Assembly: GCA_014323765.1 (NCBI GenBank)
Contig: JACONM010000011.1
Location: 61,860 to 114,209 of the forward strand
Reading direction: 5' to 3'
Source of the DNA: Cellvibrionales bacterium
Lineage (GTDB): Bacteria > Pseudomonadota > Gammaproteobacteria > Pseudomonadales > GM7GCV1
Length of the DNA: 52,350 nt
A program made the position numbers and the translations under genes. Positions 1 to 8,080 of this stretch are shown one piece after another (the first letter of the stretch is position 1; each line of letters opens with the position of its first letter). A model generated the notes under the pieces. The model had not been told where the DNA came from and did not search any database. It was given only the letters and a program-made list of their open reading frames with translations.

Positions 1-2
1 TA

Positions 3-260
3 GCCCGCCAACAAACCCCCGAACTAGCCCCCGCCCTAGAAACCCTAATCGACACCTTAATAACAGAATCCCACTTCCCCCAAAAAACCCCAACCCTCCA
101 AACCACCACCACCAAACTACTCCAAAACCACCACCCCACCGATTCCAAAGCCAAAAAAATAAACCACCTAAAAACCCTAACCCAAGCCACCCAAACCCAC
201 CCCCTAAAAACCCAAATAACCCAAACCCAATCCAAAATAAAAAAAACCAGCAAAACCTAA
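3..260 (+). CDS. C-terminal fragment of an unknown protein (cut by left edge)
   Basis: An open frame enters from the left edge and stops at TAA 258-260, giving 85 residues. The tail is rich in Thr, Gln, Lys and Leu, with many ACC and CTA codons and almost no G in the coding strand. That bias matches other plus-strand genes here such as the DUF1365 and yhdP genes, so it is probably real coding sequence. No domain is recognisable and the low-complexity tail may be unstructured. The start and any upstream partners lie outside the window. Confidence 0.5.
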   Translation, partial: ARQQTPELAPALETLIDTLITESHFPQKTPTLQTTTTKLLQNHHPTDSKAKKINHLKTLTQATQTHPLKTQITQTQSKIKKTSKT

Positions 261-397
261 CCCTCCCACCAGCCCTTGACCATGCGAGCAGTTAGCAGTA
301 ATATGTCGGCTAGAGTGACATGTTCAAAGTTTGGTAGTGTCCTACGGACTAGGTGCGGCTATCATTCTTTTTTAATACGATTTAGCGGTAATAAGTC

Positions 398-1171
398 ATG
401 GATATAGCAACGATCTTGCAGAGCCAATACTTGATTGGCCTGTCATCACTGGCGTTTGGGATTATCGGGACAGTGATCGTAAATGCTTTATGCAATAAAC
501 GGTCATTGTTCACGTATAATGTACGACATTCCCAAATCGGATTGTCTGCCCATGATTCAATTTATGGCACAGTCCAATTAAGCTGGAACAATCAACCTGT
601 AGCCAGACTTTATCTTTCTACCGTTGAGTTACATAACGCAAGCTCAAAAGATTTTGATTCTGTGATAGTTCGTATCTTTTCAAATAATACGATCTTATTA
701 ACAGAAAAAGCTCATATAGTGGGTACGACACGAAATCTTGAATTTAGCGATGACTATAAGAATAAAATTGCAGTCCAATCAGGGCAAGAACCCACCGATG
801 AACAATTTGATCTGTATAGACATCAACGAGATTATATTATACCCATAATGAATCGAGGAGAAAAAATCAAAATAGAAGTTTTGAATACTCCCGAACCCAA
901 TGAAAATCCAGTAATAAATTTAGATTTACTACATAAAGGGGTTCGTTGTAAATTTAAAATAGACCAACCATTATTTATGGGTGAACCACAGGAAACCTCA
1001 GCACGGGTAGGTTCAGTCTTGGGGTTGGTAGTAGTTTTAGTACTGCTTTATTTTGTCAGTAATATATGGGTAGCTGGAATAACAGCATATTTTGTGGGCT
1101 GGGCAGCTTTATTTGTCGGTGCCTTCGCAATTAAAATATTTAAAAAATTGAGATACGGGCTGTCGGATTAA
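398..1171 (+). CDS. Membrane-anchored protein of unknown function
   Basis: 257 residues. One hydrophobic segment lies near residues 12-32 and two more near 206-250. The middle (about 40-200) is a soluble, beta-rich stretch with conserved-looking LYLSTVELHN and MNRGEKIKIE phrases. I recall similar hypothetical proteins in other bacteria, but no function is known to me. The gene is clearly AT-richer than the core genes, which suggests horizontal transfer. The DUF3800 gene follows after 24 bases, so the two probably share a transcript. The central domain may face the cytoplasm or the periplasm; topology cannot be settled by eye. Confidence 0.75.
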   Translation: MDIATILQSQYLIGLSSLAFGIIGTVIVNALCNKRSLFTYNVRHSQIGLSAHDSIYGTVQLSWNNQPVARLYLSTVELHNASSKDFDSVIVRIFSNNTILLTEKAHIVGTTRNLEFSDDYKNKIAVQSGQEPTDEQFDLYRHQRDYIIPIMNRGEKIKIEVLNTPEPNENPVINLDLLHKGVRCKFKIDQPLFMGEPQETSARVGSVLGLVVVLVLLYFVSNIWVAGITAYFVGWAALFVGAFAIKIFKKLRYGLSD

Positions 1172-1195
1172 AGCGGTAAATTTTGAAGGTAAGGA

Positions 1196-1912
1196 ATGAT
1201 GCACCTCGCCTATTTTGATGAAAATAAATACACCGCTCAGAACCCCTATTTCTACATCGGTGGGTATCTAGTTCCCGAAGATAAAGCCCGCCAACTGGAA
1301 GACACACTCATCCAGATCCAATACAACTTCTTTGGTTCAACCTCTTTAATGAAAGAGACCGAGTTTCATGGCAAAGAAATGTTCCATGGAAAGGGCAGGT
1401 TCAAAAAGAGAAAACTAGCAGAAAGAGTCCAGCTTTTTGAAGATATTTCAAAATTCCTGATCAGCAATCAACTGCCCATTCGTTTAGTGCGCATAGATGT
1501 CAATGCACACCGAGTAAAATACAGCTACCCCACACCAGAGTACCGGTTAGGGCTGATGCTTATCTTAGAGCGATTCTGCGATTATCTTCAAGAAGCGGAT
1601 GATCTAGGGGCGGTATTTGGAGACTACGAAAAGGATGAAATTACCAGAGCAATCATCGACTTTTCCAACTTCAAGATGTCTGGAAAGACTCCCATGTATC
1701 ACGACAGGCCGTTAGGTCGCCTCATTGATACCGTCTATTTTACGCATTCTCACCATAGCCGTTTTCTTCAAGTGGCCGATGTTTTAGTCTATATGGCAGG
1801 AAGGTACGAAAATATCGGCACCGATCCCACCAAGTGGCACGACTTGCAAGTGTATGAAATATGGCAGAAAATCAAGGCCAGTGGGAACACCTATATCCAG
1901 CACTGGCCTTAG
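1196..1912 (+). CDS. DUF3800 domain protein
   Basis: 238 residues, typical DUF3800 length. Family hallmarks are visible: an acidic pair at the N-terminus (YFDEN, D8-E9), followed by a glycine-containing strand, and near the C-terminus a THSHHS motif (about 183-188) followed by LQVADV (191-196), where the last Asp is the usual conserved acidic residue. DUF3800 proteins are common in mobile and defence-associated regions and are thought to have an RNase H-like fold, but their activity is not well established. A good AAGGTAAGG stretch precedes the start; ATG 1199 is an alternative. The gene is probably cotranscribed with the membrane protein upstream. Moderate GC, lower than core genes. Confidence 0.8.
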   Translation: MMHLAYFDENKYTAQNPYFYIGGYLVPEDKARQLEDTLIQIQYNFFGSTSLMKETEFHGKEMFHGKGRFKKRKLAERVQLFEDISKFLISNQLPIRLVRIDVNAHRVKYSYPTPEYRLGLMLILERFCDYLQEADDLGAVFGDYEKDEITRAIIDFSNFKMSGKTPMYHDRPLGRLIDTVYFTHSHHSRFLQVADVLVYMAGRYENIGTDPTKWHDLQVYEIWQKIKASGNTYIQHWP

Positions 1913-2039
1913 AGAAAATGGTACGACCAGTCTCGCTTGAGAGTGTCGCTGTTAGGAACGAACGCTGGTCGCAATCCCATTGTGTACCCATCCAACCCAA
2001 CAGTCAACACCCAAATCCACCCTCCGGAGGTACTTCACG

Positions 2040-2747
2040 ATGTCCAGATCAGAAGATCTCGCCGATCTCCTAGCCCGCGCCGACCACGCCGCATCAGAGG
2101 TGCTCCACAACCGCGCCAAAAGCAAAGTGGATCTGCCACCAGAAACGCTGGCACGGATCGCCGCCGCCTCCGCCAAGGTGCTACACAACCCCGCCAACAG
2201 CAAGCAAGCAAAAACGGCACCCAGCCCAGCACAAACCCAGCTTCCCACCCCGCAGGCTAAGGAATACGCTGACACACAGGCGGATACCCCCATGAACATG
2301 CCCGCCCACCACCAGCCCCCGCCCAACGCACGGGATGCCGCCATCGCCCGCGCCGCTGCCCAAGCCCTGTCGCGCTATGCCCGCACCCAAGACCCGCTCA
2401 AGCTCCACATCACGGACCAAGCGCAAACAAAACCCATTGAGCTACCCGCCCCCACAGTCGCGCTCCTACTAGACATCCTCAAAGCAATGGCCGCCGGACA
2501 CAGCGTGACCCTCATCCCCGAAAACCCCGATCTCACCACCGTGCAGGCCGCCGACCTGCTCAACGTCTCACGCCCCTTTCTAATCAAACTCTTAGATGAG
2601 CAGCAAATCCCCCATCGCAAGATCGGCAAACACCGCCGCATCCGCGCCGAAGACGTACTAGCCTACAAAACCACCACCGACCAGCAACTCGAGACCGCAC
2701 TTGACGAGTTAGTCGCTGATGCCCAAGAGCAGGGCTTGTACGATTAA
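2040..2747 (+). CDS. HTH (excisionase-type) antitoxin of a PIN toxin pair
   Basis: 235 residues from ATG 2040, chosen because GGAGG at about 2026-2031 sits at good spacing; a longer frame from 1980 lacks this. The C-terminal part (about 165-215) is an excisionase-like helix-turn-helix: TTVQAADLLNVSRPFLIKLL followed by GKHRRIRAEDVLAYK, typical of antitoxins encoded next to PIN-domain toxins. Such antitoxins are usually shorter. Here about 100 extra N-terminal residues are present, low in complexity, with a duplicated motif: VLHNRAKSK (21-29) and VLHNPANSK (47-55). The duplication is also visible in DNA at 2097-2126 and 2175-2204. The protein probably binds its own promoter and neutralises the PIN protein; both roles are inferred from the family. 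Confidence 0.8.
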   Translation: MSRSEDLADLLARADHAASEVLHNRAKSKVDLPPETLARIAAASAKVLHNPANSKQAKTAPSPAQTQLPTPQAKEYADTQADTPMNMPAHHQPPPNARDAAIARAAAQALSRYARTQDPLKLHITDQAQTKPIELPAPTVALLLDILKAMAAGHSVTLIPENPDLTTVQAADLLNVSRPFLIKLLDEQQIPHRKIGKHRRIRAEDVLAYKTTTDQQLETALDELVADAQEQGLYD

Positions 2748-2846
2748 TGGGATGAAACTTAACAGCGAAACGCCCCGCAATATGTGCCAAAACCCTCGCC
2801 GCCGCCTGATTTAGGCAAAAAAACCCTAAATTAACTAAAAAAAGGC

Positions 2847-2876
2847 TTGCGCTCGCATTTTTTTGTGTTTTAATAC
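2847..2876 (+). promoter_or_regulatory. Candidate promoter for the PIN toxin gene
   Basis: TTGCGC (2847-2852), an 18-base spacer containing a T7 run, then TAATAC (2871-2876). The match to sigma-70 consensus is partial, but it lies in an AT-rich island within the 198-base gap between antitoxin and toxin. It would place transcription start next to the palindrome at 2887-2902. Confidence 0.4.
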
Positions 2877-2886
2877 GCCCAGATTG

Positions 2887-2902
2887 TTGCTTGAACAAGC
2901 AA
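2887..2902. promoter_or_regulatory. Perfect palindrome, likely operator
   Basis: TTGCTTG-AA-CAAGCAA: two perfect 7-base arms around AA. It lies about 11-26 bases after the candidate -10 box and 43 bases before the toxin ATG, where a bound repressor would block transcription. The HTH antitoxin encoded just upstream is the obvious candidate ligand, but this is inference. Confidence 0.45.
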
Positions 2903-2945
2903 ATAGTTTCCATCATTGCCACCGCCAACCTTGAGGATTGATGCC

Positions 2946-3569
2946 ATGGCTGACCAACTAACCGCACAGGAACTCGCCGCCGAGGCCAAAAACCTCGTGG
3001 TCGATATTGCCGCCAAGCAAAAGGAAACCGCCGCCGAGCATGCCAAGGCTTTTGATGAGTTCAAAAAAGCCAACGACGCTCCGAACGTCCTGCTGGATGC
3101 CAATGTCCTTTACTCCGCCCCGCTACGAGATGCCTTGCTGGAACTCGCGGTTACCGATCTGTTCAAAGCAAAGTGGACGACTGACATTCACTGCGAGTGG
3201 ATAAACGCACTATTGCGCAACGAACCCCATCTCGACCGTTCCAAGCTGGAGCGCGCTCGGGATATCATGGACCAAAACGTGCAAGACTGTTTGATAGAAG
3301 GCTATGAAAGCCTGATACCATCCCTCGAACTGCCCGATGCGGATGACCGGCACGTCCTAGCCGCAGCCATCGTCGGGCATTGCGATGTCATCATCACTCA
3401 AAATCTCAAAGATTTCCCCGCCACGGCACTCACCCCCTTTGGGATCGAAGCACAACACCCCGATGAATTTTTCTGCAACCAGCTTTCCCTAGCACCGGGA
3501 CTCGTTTGCGCCGCCCTCAGAAAAGTGCGGGCACGCCTTAAAAATCCACCCAAAACCATCGAGGAATAA
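2946..3569 (+). CDS. PIN-domain (VapC-like) ribonuclease toxin
   Basis: 207 residues from ATG 2946, preceded by GAGGATTGATGCC. The PIN fold starts at LLDANVLY with D51, followed by E84 (HCEWIN), the acidic cluster LPDADDRHVLAAAI (D131, D133, D134) and ITQNLKDFP (N153, D156). All catalytic acidic positions expected for Mg2+-dependent RNA cleavage are present. Members of this PIN group usually begin directly at the LLDAN strand. Here a 46-residue Ala/Lys/Glu-rich, probably helical extension precedes it, which could bind the antitoxin or a partner. Pairing with an excisionase-like HTH antitoxin is the usual arrangement. The gene has its own candidate promoter and operator. The RNA target is unknown. 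Confidence 0.85.
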   Translation: MADQLTAQELAAEAKNLVVDIAAKQKETAAEHAKAFDEFKKANDAPNVLLDANVLYSAPLRDALLELAVTDLFKAKWTTDIHCEWINALLRNEPHLDRSKLERARDIMDQNVQDCLIEGYESLIPSLELPDADDRHVLAAAIVGHCDVIITQNLKDFPATALTPFGIEAQHPDEFFCNQLSLAPGLVCAALRKVRARLKNPPKTIEE

Positions 3570-4082
3570 ATACCTAAGCATTTTGACTCAACAAGGGCTT
3601 GTGGCAACAGTTGCCGAGCTAGAGCAATCCGCCGAGCTTCTCTGATACGTTCATAAAAACTAGGATAATCACGACAGGGGGTAGAAAGGCAACTCACTTG
3701 CCAGTCCAGCCAAAACGGCTCAATTCAGATCTTTATTGCTGCCAACCGGCGCACCCACCATAAGCCCCAAGATCCGTTTTATCTCGCGCCAACCAAATTA
3801 TCAATGCTTAACTCGCACAGTCTCCCTACAGAAATTCTGGAAAGTCTGCTTGCTCCCAATCTTTTACTAGGGCGCAGGGATTTGACGACCGTTCTAGCAA
3901 GGCGTGGACGGCTTGCGCTGAATTTTCTTTCCAATATCGCACCCGCCCGCTAGATTCAACAGACCACGGAAAGCGATAAAGGGCACCGGATTGGCAATAG
4001 GCCGCATACACCCCGCAACACGCGGGGGGAAATCTGTCTTATCGATTCAAATTGCGCTGAGTTAGGGGTTTTTTCTTTTCAA
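3570..4082. other. Gene-poor gap after the toxin
   Basis: About 510 bases with no convincing gene. A minus-strand frame at 3826-4011 (61 codons, GTG start) looks somewhat protein-like but has no clear ribosome binding site and no family I recognise. Another minus-strand frame, 3398-3697, overlaps the toxin end and is equally unsupported. A small hairpin (CCCCGC at 4011-4016, GCGGGG at 4022-4027) has no T tract. The region may contain decayed genes. Confidence 0.4.
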
Positions 4083-4640
4083 TCAGGGTGCCCACTCAAC
4101 AAATTCGCGGGCCTTTTTCTGTCCGAAAATAGTCCATCGCGGGGCACCGCCGCCCTCGCCGGCATGGTGCAGTTTGGGGTGTGCCGCCGCCACTCGGCGC
4201 AGGATGGCCTCCTCCCCCTTATTCACATCCACCATCAGCAGGTGTTTGCCGCTCTCAAGGGCCTTTTGGAAGCGTTTGAAATGGCGATTGGGCAGTTGGG
4301 TGCCGATAAAGCCAGCTTCCCAAGTGCAAAAACCCAGCAAAATGATGGACAGAAACACAAACGGCGGCCAGCCAATGACTGTAGTTAGCCCCGCCCAGAT
4401 AGCCACGATGATGAGCACGGTGGCGGCCAGCATGCCAATGAGTGCCCCCTTCAGGGTAGAGTGGACCACATCGGTTTGAAACCACTGATGCACCTGATTG
4501 AGCTTTTGATGATGGTCGAGGCCCGCTTCATCGCGGCTGATGACGTGAATCTGCGGGGTCGAAAGGCCCTCGGCTTCAAGCTGTTCTTCAATGAGCTCAA
4601 GGTCATTGAGGTCGGCACTGAGGTAAAAATGGCGTTTCAT
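4083..4640 (-). CDS. Conserved two-TM inner-membrane protein
   Basis: 185 residues from the ATG giving MKRHFYLSADLNDLE; a longer frame reaches 4700, but this start fits homologues I remember from Pseudomonas relatives. Layout: an N-terminal soluble domain (1-60) ending in LDHHQKLNQVHQWF, two adjacent hydrophobic segments (about 66-85 and 90-112), then a cytosolic tail with HFKRFQKALESGKHLLMVDV, which recalls a domain that senses or binds a ligand. Homologues are annotated only as hypothetical. The gene stands alone between the toxin region and hns, in core-like base composition. Confidence 0.7.
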   Translation of the reverse strand: MKRHFYLSADLNDLELIEEQLEAEGLSTPQIHVISRDEAGLDHHQKLNQVHQWFQTDVVHSTLKGALIGMLAATVLIIVAIWAGLTTVIGWPPFVFLSIILLGFCTWEAGFIGTQLPNRHFKRFQKALESGKHLLMVDVNKGEEAILRRVAAAHPKLHHAGEGGGAPRWTIFGQKKAREFVEWAP

Positions 4641-4815
4641 GGCAGCCCCTAGGGTAGTACGCAGGCATTCAACGGCAAAGACTACGCCGAATCGGTGCAA
4701 ATGTCACCGGCAAGGTCGCCATTGCAAAAATACCGACAAAGGGCCATCTTTGGATTTGGCTATTGACCGTCTAACTACCTACACCAAACCATCTGCGACG
4801 ATTGGTTACTAATAA

Positions 4816-4854
4816 AAAAGACCGCTAGCCCTACACTGGCGCGGGCGGTCTTTT
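4816..4854 (-). terminator. Rho-independent terminator of the H-NS gene
   Basis: Perfect 10-base stem AAAAGACCGC (4816-4825) / GCGGTCTTTT (4845-4854) with a 19-base loop. On the minus strand it ends in a T run (complement of 4814-4819), 16 bases past the H-NS stop. A-tract on both sides means it may work in both directions. Confidence 0.85.
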
Positions 4855-4869
4855 GTATCGCCGGTGTCG

Positions 4870-5232
4870 CTACACCTGCTGGATAAGGAAGTCTTCCAAC
4901 CGGCGCCCGGATTCGAGCAGCGCGACCACCCATTTGGGCTTGCGACCGCGACCCGACCAAGTCTCGGCGGGATTCATAGGGTTGCGGTACTTCGGCTTGA
5001 CCGCCGAGGTCTTACGCTTCGCCTTCGCCTTTGTCGCCTTGCCGCGTTGCTTGCGGGGTTTTTTCTTGGCGTCGCTCATCAACTCGTCGATGGAGATGTT
5101 GAGGGCCGCCGATTTCTCCCGTATCTCGTCGACTAGGCGAGCTTTCTCTGTCTTGGCGCGCAGTTCCAGCTCAGCCTTGAGGTTGACGATCAGACGGGAG
5201 ATCTCTTTGGTGTCCAAATTTTTGAGGTTCAT
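4870..5232 (-). CDS. H-NS family nucleoid-associated protein
   Basis: 120 residues. The C-terminal half carries the H-NS DNA-binding signature: KYRNPMNPAETWSGRGRKPKW, with the AT-hook-like GRGRKP at about 94-99. The N-terminal 1-55 is a charged, probably coiled-coil oligomerisation domain, joined by a very basic linker (KKKPRKQRGKATKAKAKRK, about 57-74). It resembles the H-NS homologues of Halomonas and betaproteobacteria more than E. coli H-NS. The role would be silencing of AT-rich acquired DNA; such DNA lies in this window at 0.4-1.9 and 32.4-33.0 kb. Monocistronic, with its own terminator. Confidence 0.9.
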   Translation of the reverse strand: MNLKNLDTKEISRLIVNLKAELELRAKTEKARLVDEIREKSAALNISIDELMSDAKKKPRKQRGKATKAKAKRKTSAVKPKYRNPMNPAETWSGRGRKPKWVVALLESGRRLEDFLIQQV

Positions 5233-5360
5233 AGGATTGCTCCAGTTGAGTGGGGTGAGTGTTGAATGAATTTCAATAGTGGCGCATTTTAAGCTCTATT
5301 TTTAGAATGGCAACCCTTTTTTTATACAAATTTGCAGGGGGCGCAGCTAAGGAGGCAAGC

Positions 5361-5666
5361 ATGCCACCGATCGGTCCTAAATCCCTGCAACATTTAGCAA
5401 AAGTAGAAGGTATCGCCGTTCTCGAATCTTTGCGGAGACTTTTTTATGGTGGCCGATCAGAATTTTCCCCCTTATTGCCGCTCACAATACCCCGCTTCTT
5501 ACGTGCGGCGCAATGCGAACAGAAATCCCTGCCCGCCAAAAAAATCCGCCCGCCCAGAGGCAGGCGGACAAGACAGCAAATCGCCCGCCCCATACAGAGC
5601 GGGCGGGTCCGGTTAGAAAGAATAGCGCATCCCCAGCGTCAGGCCGCGACCGGGTTCGGGGGCTAG
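5361..5666 (+). other. Possible small ORF with a strong ribosome binding site
   Basis: ATG 5361 is preceded by TAAGGAGG (5348-5355) at 5 bases, one of the best Shine-Dalgarno matches in the window. The frame runs 101 codons, but its second half crosses the ZnuD-gene terminator and the 3' end of that gene antisense, where it becomes Arg/Pro-rich and unlike a protein. The first about 45 residues could be real. A TAGAAT box lies at 5303-5308. No family recognised; the frame may be fortuitous. Confidence 0.2.
5538..5568 (-). terminator. Rho-independent terminator of the TonB receptor gene
   Basis: Read on the minus strand: TCCGCCTGCC-TCTG-GGCGGGCGGA, a 10-base stem with one G-T wobble, followed by seven T. 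It lies 45 bases after the receptor stop. A second GC stem (CGCCCGC/GCGGGCG near 5581-5607) lacks a T run. Confidence 0.85.
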
Positions 5667-7982
5667 ATTCCGCACGAAGCTGGTGGCATTGCGGATCTCT
5701 TCATCGGTCAAGTTACTGCCCTTGGCAAACAGCGAGAGCGCATCCAGCCGGTAAGCCAGATAGGCATCCAGGCGGGTGTAACCCTCGGTCTCATCCTCAT
5801 TTTCACCGGCACGATTTTGATCCAGCGCATGCATTACGCTGAGGTTGGCCTGCCAGCGCGATTGCGCAAAATCCCAGCGGGCACCAAGGCGGGCGGGCGG
5901 CATGCGCGGCACATCGCCGGAATCGTCCAATTCGGCACGGACGCTATCGCCCCACAGGCGCAGGCGGTGGCCAGGGCTAATGGCAAAACTCGCCTCGGCT
6001 TCTAGGCCGTAAAAGCGGGCATTTTCTTGGCGGTATTCAAAGCAGGGGAGGGCTTCCTCAAATGCCTCTTCCGCTTCACTGTCCGCCACCATCGGATTCC
6101 CTCCCCAGGCTGCGGCTGTATCCGTCTTATCATCGCGGCAAACCGCATCTAGATCGCCGTGCTCTTCAACGTCTGCCAGCATCTCGCTAAAACGCAAACC
6201 GCTGTCGCGGGCGTAGATGTAATCCTTAAAGTCGGAGAAAAACAGCCCAGCTTTGGCCTGCATGCGCTCGCCGTCTTCATAAGCCCAGTTGAGTTCCACA
6301 TTGATCGAGGATTCGCTATCCAAGCTCTCATCGCCCACCTCATAGGTGTTAGTGGCGATATGTCGACCTTCCGACAACAATTCTTCCGCCGCCGGGGCGC
6401 GCTCGGTGCGGGAAAATACCAATCCGAGCTTTTGCCGATCGTCCAATGGCAGGCTGTAGCTGGCACTTAGATTAAAGCTGTTGTGGTCGATGTCAGGAAT
6501 TGACTCATCCTCATGCTCATCTTCAGCATGGGTTTCGCCGTGGTGATCTTCCTCTGCCTCATCCTCGTGGTTATGGTCATCCCCCACCGGGCGCGGGCTA
6601 ACGGTCTGCCGGTCGTAACGCAGGCCCAATTCCAAAGTGCCGCTGCCGAGTTGCCGCTCTTCTAACAAATACAGCCCCCAAACCTCGGTTTTGGAGGGTG
6701 GCACAAAAAGCTCGCCTTCATGACCGTGCTCATCATCGTGGGCATCTGCATCGGGGCCTGTAGCGTGGGTCTCGCCTTCGCCGTGCTCCTCTTCCTCTTC
6801 CCTATGCGCATCGGCGGCGACAAAATCGCGGTCGGAATACTGTAAACCAAGAGCGCCGCGCCAGCCGCCAATGTCCCGATGCACCAATTCCGAGCGCAAT
6901 TCGACGCTGTCCACATCAAACAGGGTGCCGCCTTCATTTTCACCCTCGTGGAATTCATTTTCCCGATGCTCGTAATCGGTGTAATTAAGGTCGAGGTCGA
7001 GACGTTCCAAATTTCCGCCTAATTGCAAAAATTGCAGCTTGCCCTGAATCTGCGTTTGCTCCAAATCTAGGCGCACCAATGGTTCTTCCCCATGCTCGTC
7101 TTCATGCATGCCGTCGGCCTCTTCCTCATCCTCATCTTCATGAGCATGCTCTTCCTCATGTCCATGCTCGTGAGTACCGGGCGGCAGGCCGTAGTTATTG
7201 TCCATCTGATAGACGCTCAACCCCCCGATGAGGTTATCGGTAACATAGGACAAACCCAAGGTAAACGCATCGGCCTCGCGGTCGGAGTTGCCGATATGAC
7301 CGTCGGTGGTCTCATCGGGATCTAAGGCATCCGGGACGGCTTGATTTGCCGCTAGGCCCGGAATATCGGTATTCTCCGCATCGCGAGTGGACCCATCGAG
7401 ATGCAAGCGCAGATTCCCGCTGCCAAAATCCACGCGCCCCACCAAGGCATGCTCTTCATTATTGGTGTCGTAGCGGGCCTCCAGCGCGCCTTCGACCCCA
7501 TCCAACGTCTCATTATCGATGCGATGGTCGATAACATTAACGACCCCGCCCATGGCCCCGGTGCCATAGCGCAAAGTGGCCGGCCCGCGCAGGATTTCGA
7601 TACGGGTGGCCAGCAGAGCCTCGGTGGCAATGGCGTGGTCGGCACTGGTGTCGGATACATCCGCCACCTGGGTGCCATTTTGCAAAATTTCCACGCGGTG
7701 GCCGCTCTGCCCGCGAATCACCGGCACCCCGACAGCACTGCCGAAGGACGACGAATTCACGCCGAGCTGGTTTTTCAGGGTCTCGCCCAAAGTCGCGCTC
7801 AGTTCAGCGCGCAGGGCATCGCCTTCCAGCAGGTTGACAGAACCGGCCAGCTGATTGGCGGGTTTGGCGTGTGGCGAGGCGGAAATAATGACCTCTTCAA
7901 TGCCCTCGCTGTTTTGCGCCATAGCGGCCAGCGGGGCGGCGAACATGCAGGCAGCAATGACTGCCGAAATAAAACGTTTCAT
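5613..7982 (-). CDS. znuD: ZnuD-like TonB-dependent outer-membrane receptor
   Basis: 789 residues. Signal peptide 1-22 (ends AAMA), TonB box EEVIISA at about 29-35, plug domain to about 160, then a 22-strand-type barrel ending in the aromatic GMRYSF expected for BAM insertion. Three surface-loop regions are packed with His, Asp and Glu (about 271-300, 392-422 and 468-500), the pattern seen in ZnuD zinc receptors, where such loops capture Zn2+. Zinc is therefore the likely substrate; other divalent metals such as nickel or copper remain possible. The small His-rich protein gene lies upstream on the same strand, 98 bases away. Energy would come from a TonB complex such as the one at 46.6-51.8 kb. 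I saw no clear Zur box. Confidence 0.88.
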   Translation of the reverse strand: MKRFISAVIAACMFAAPLAAMAQNSEGIEEVIISASPHAKPANQLAGSVNLLEGDALRAELSATLGETLKNQLGVNSSSFGSAVGVPVIRGQSGHRVEILQNGTQVADVSDTSADHAIATEALLATRIEILRGPATLRYGTGAMGGVVNVIDHRIDNETLDGVEGALEARYDTNNEEHALVGRVDFGSGNLRLHLDGSTRDAENTDIPGLAANQAVPDALDPDETTDGHIGNSDREADAFTLGLSYVTDNLIGGLSVYQMDNNYGLPPGTHEHGHEEEHAHEDEDEEEADGMHEDEHGEEPLVRLDLEQTQIQGKLQFLQLGGNLERLDLDLNYTDYEHRENEFHEGENEGGTLFDVDSVELRSELVHRDIGGWRGALGLQYSDRDFVAADAHREEEEEHGEGETHATGPDADAHDDEHGHEGELFVPPSKTEVWGLYLLEERQLGSGTLELGLRYDRQTVSPRPVGDDHNHEDEAEEDHHGETHAEDEHEDESIPDIDHNSFNLSASYSLPLDDRQKLGLVFSRTERAPAAEELLSEGRHIATNTYEVGDESLDSESSINVELNWAYEDGERMQAKAGLFFSDFKDYIYARDSGLRFSEMLADVEEHGDLDAVCRDDKTDTAAAWGGNPMVADSEAEEAFEEALPCFEYRQENARFYGLEAEASFAISPGHRLRLWGDSVRAELDDSGDVPRMPPARLGARWDFAQSRWQANLSVMHALDQNRAGENEDETEGYTRLDAYLAYRLDALSLFAKGSNLTDEEIRNATSFVRNLAPEPGRGLTLGMRYSF

Positions 7983-8080
7983 GGTGTGCTCCTAACACAG
8001 GCGGCATTCCGCGCAGGCCCCAAAAAAAGCGAGGGCACCGGCGGACTGCCTAAGACAAGATTTAAGCGGGTTTTGAGTGG

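Noticed and set aside
1952-2344. Minus-strand frame opposite the antitoxin
   Set aside because: Cys/Trp/Arg-rich shadow of the real plus-strand gene.
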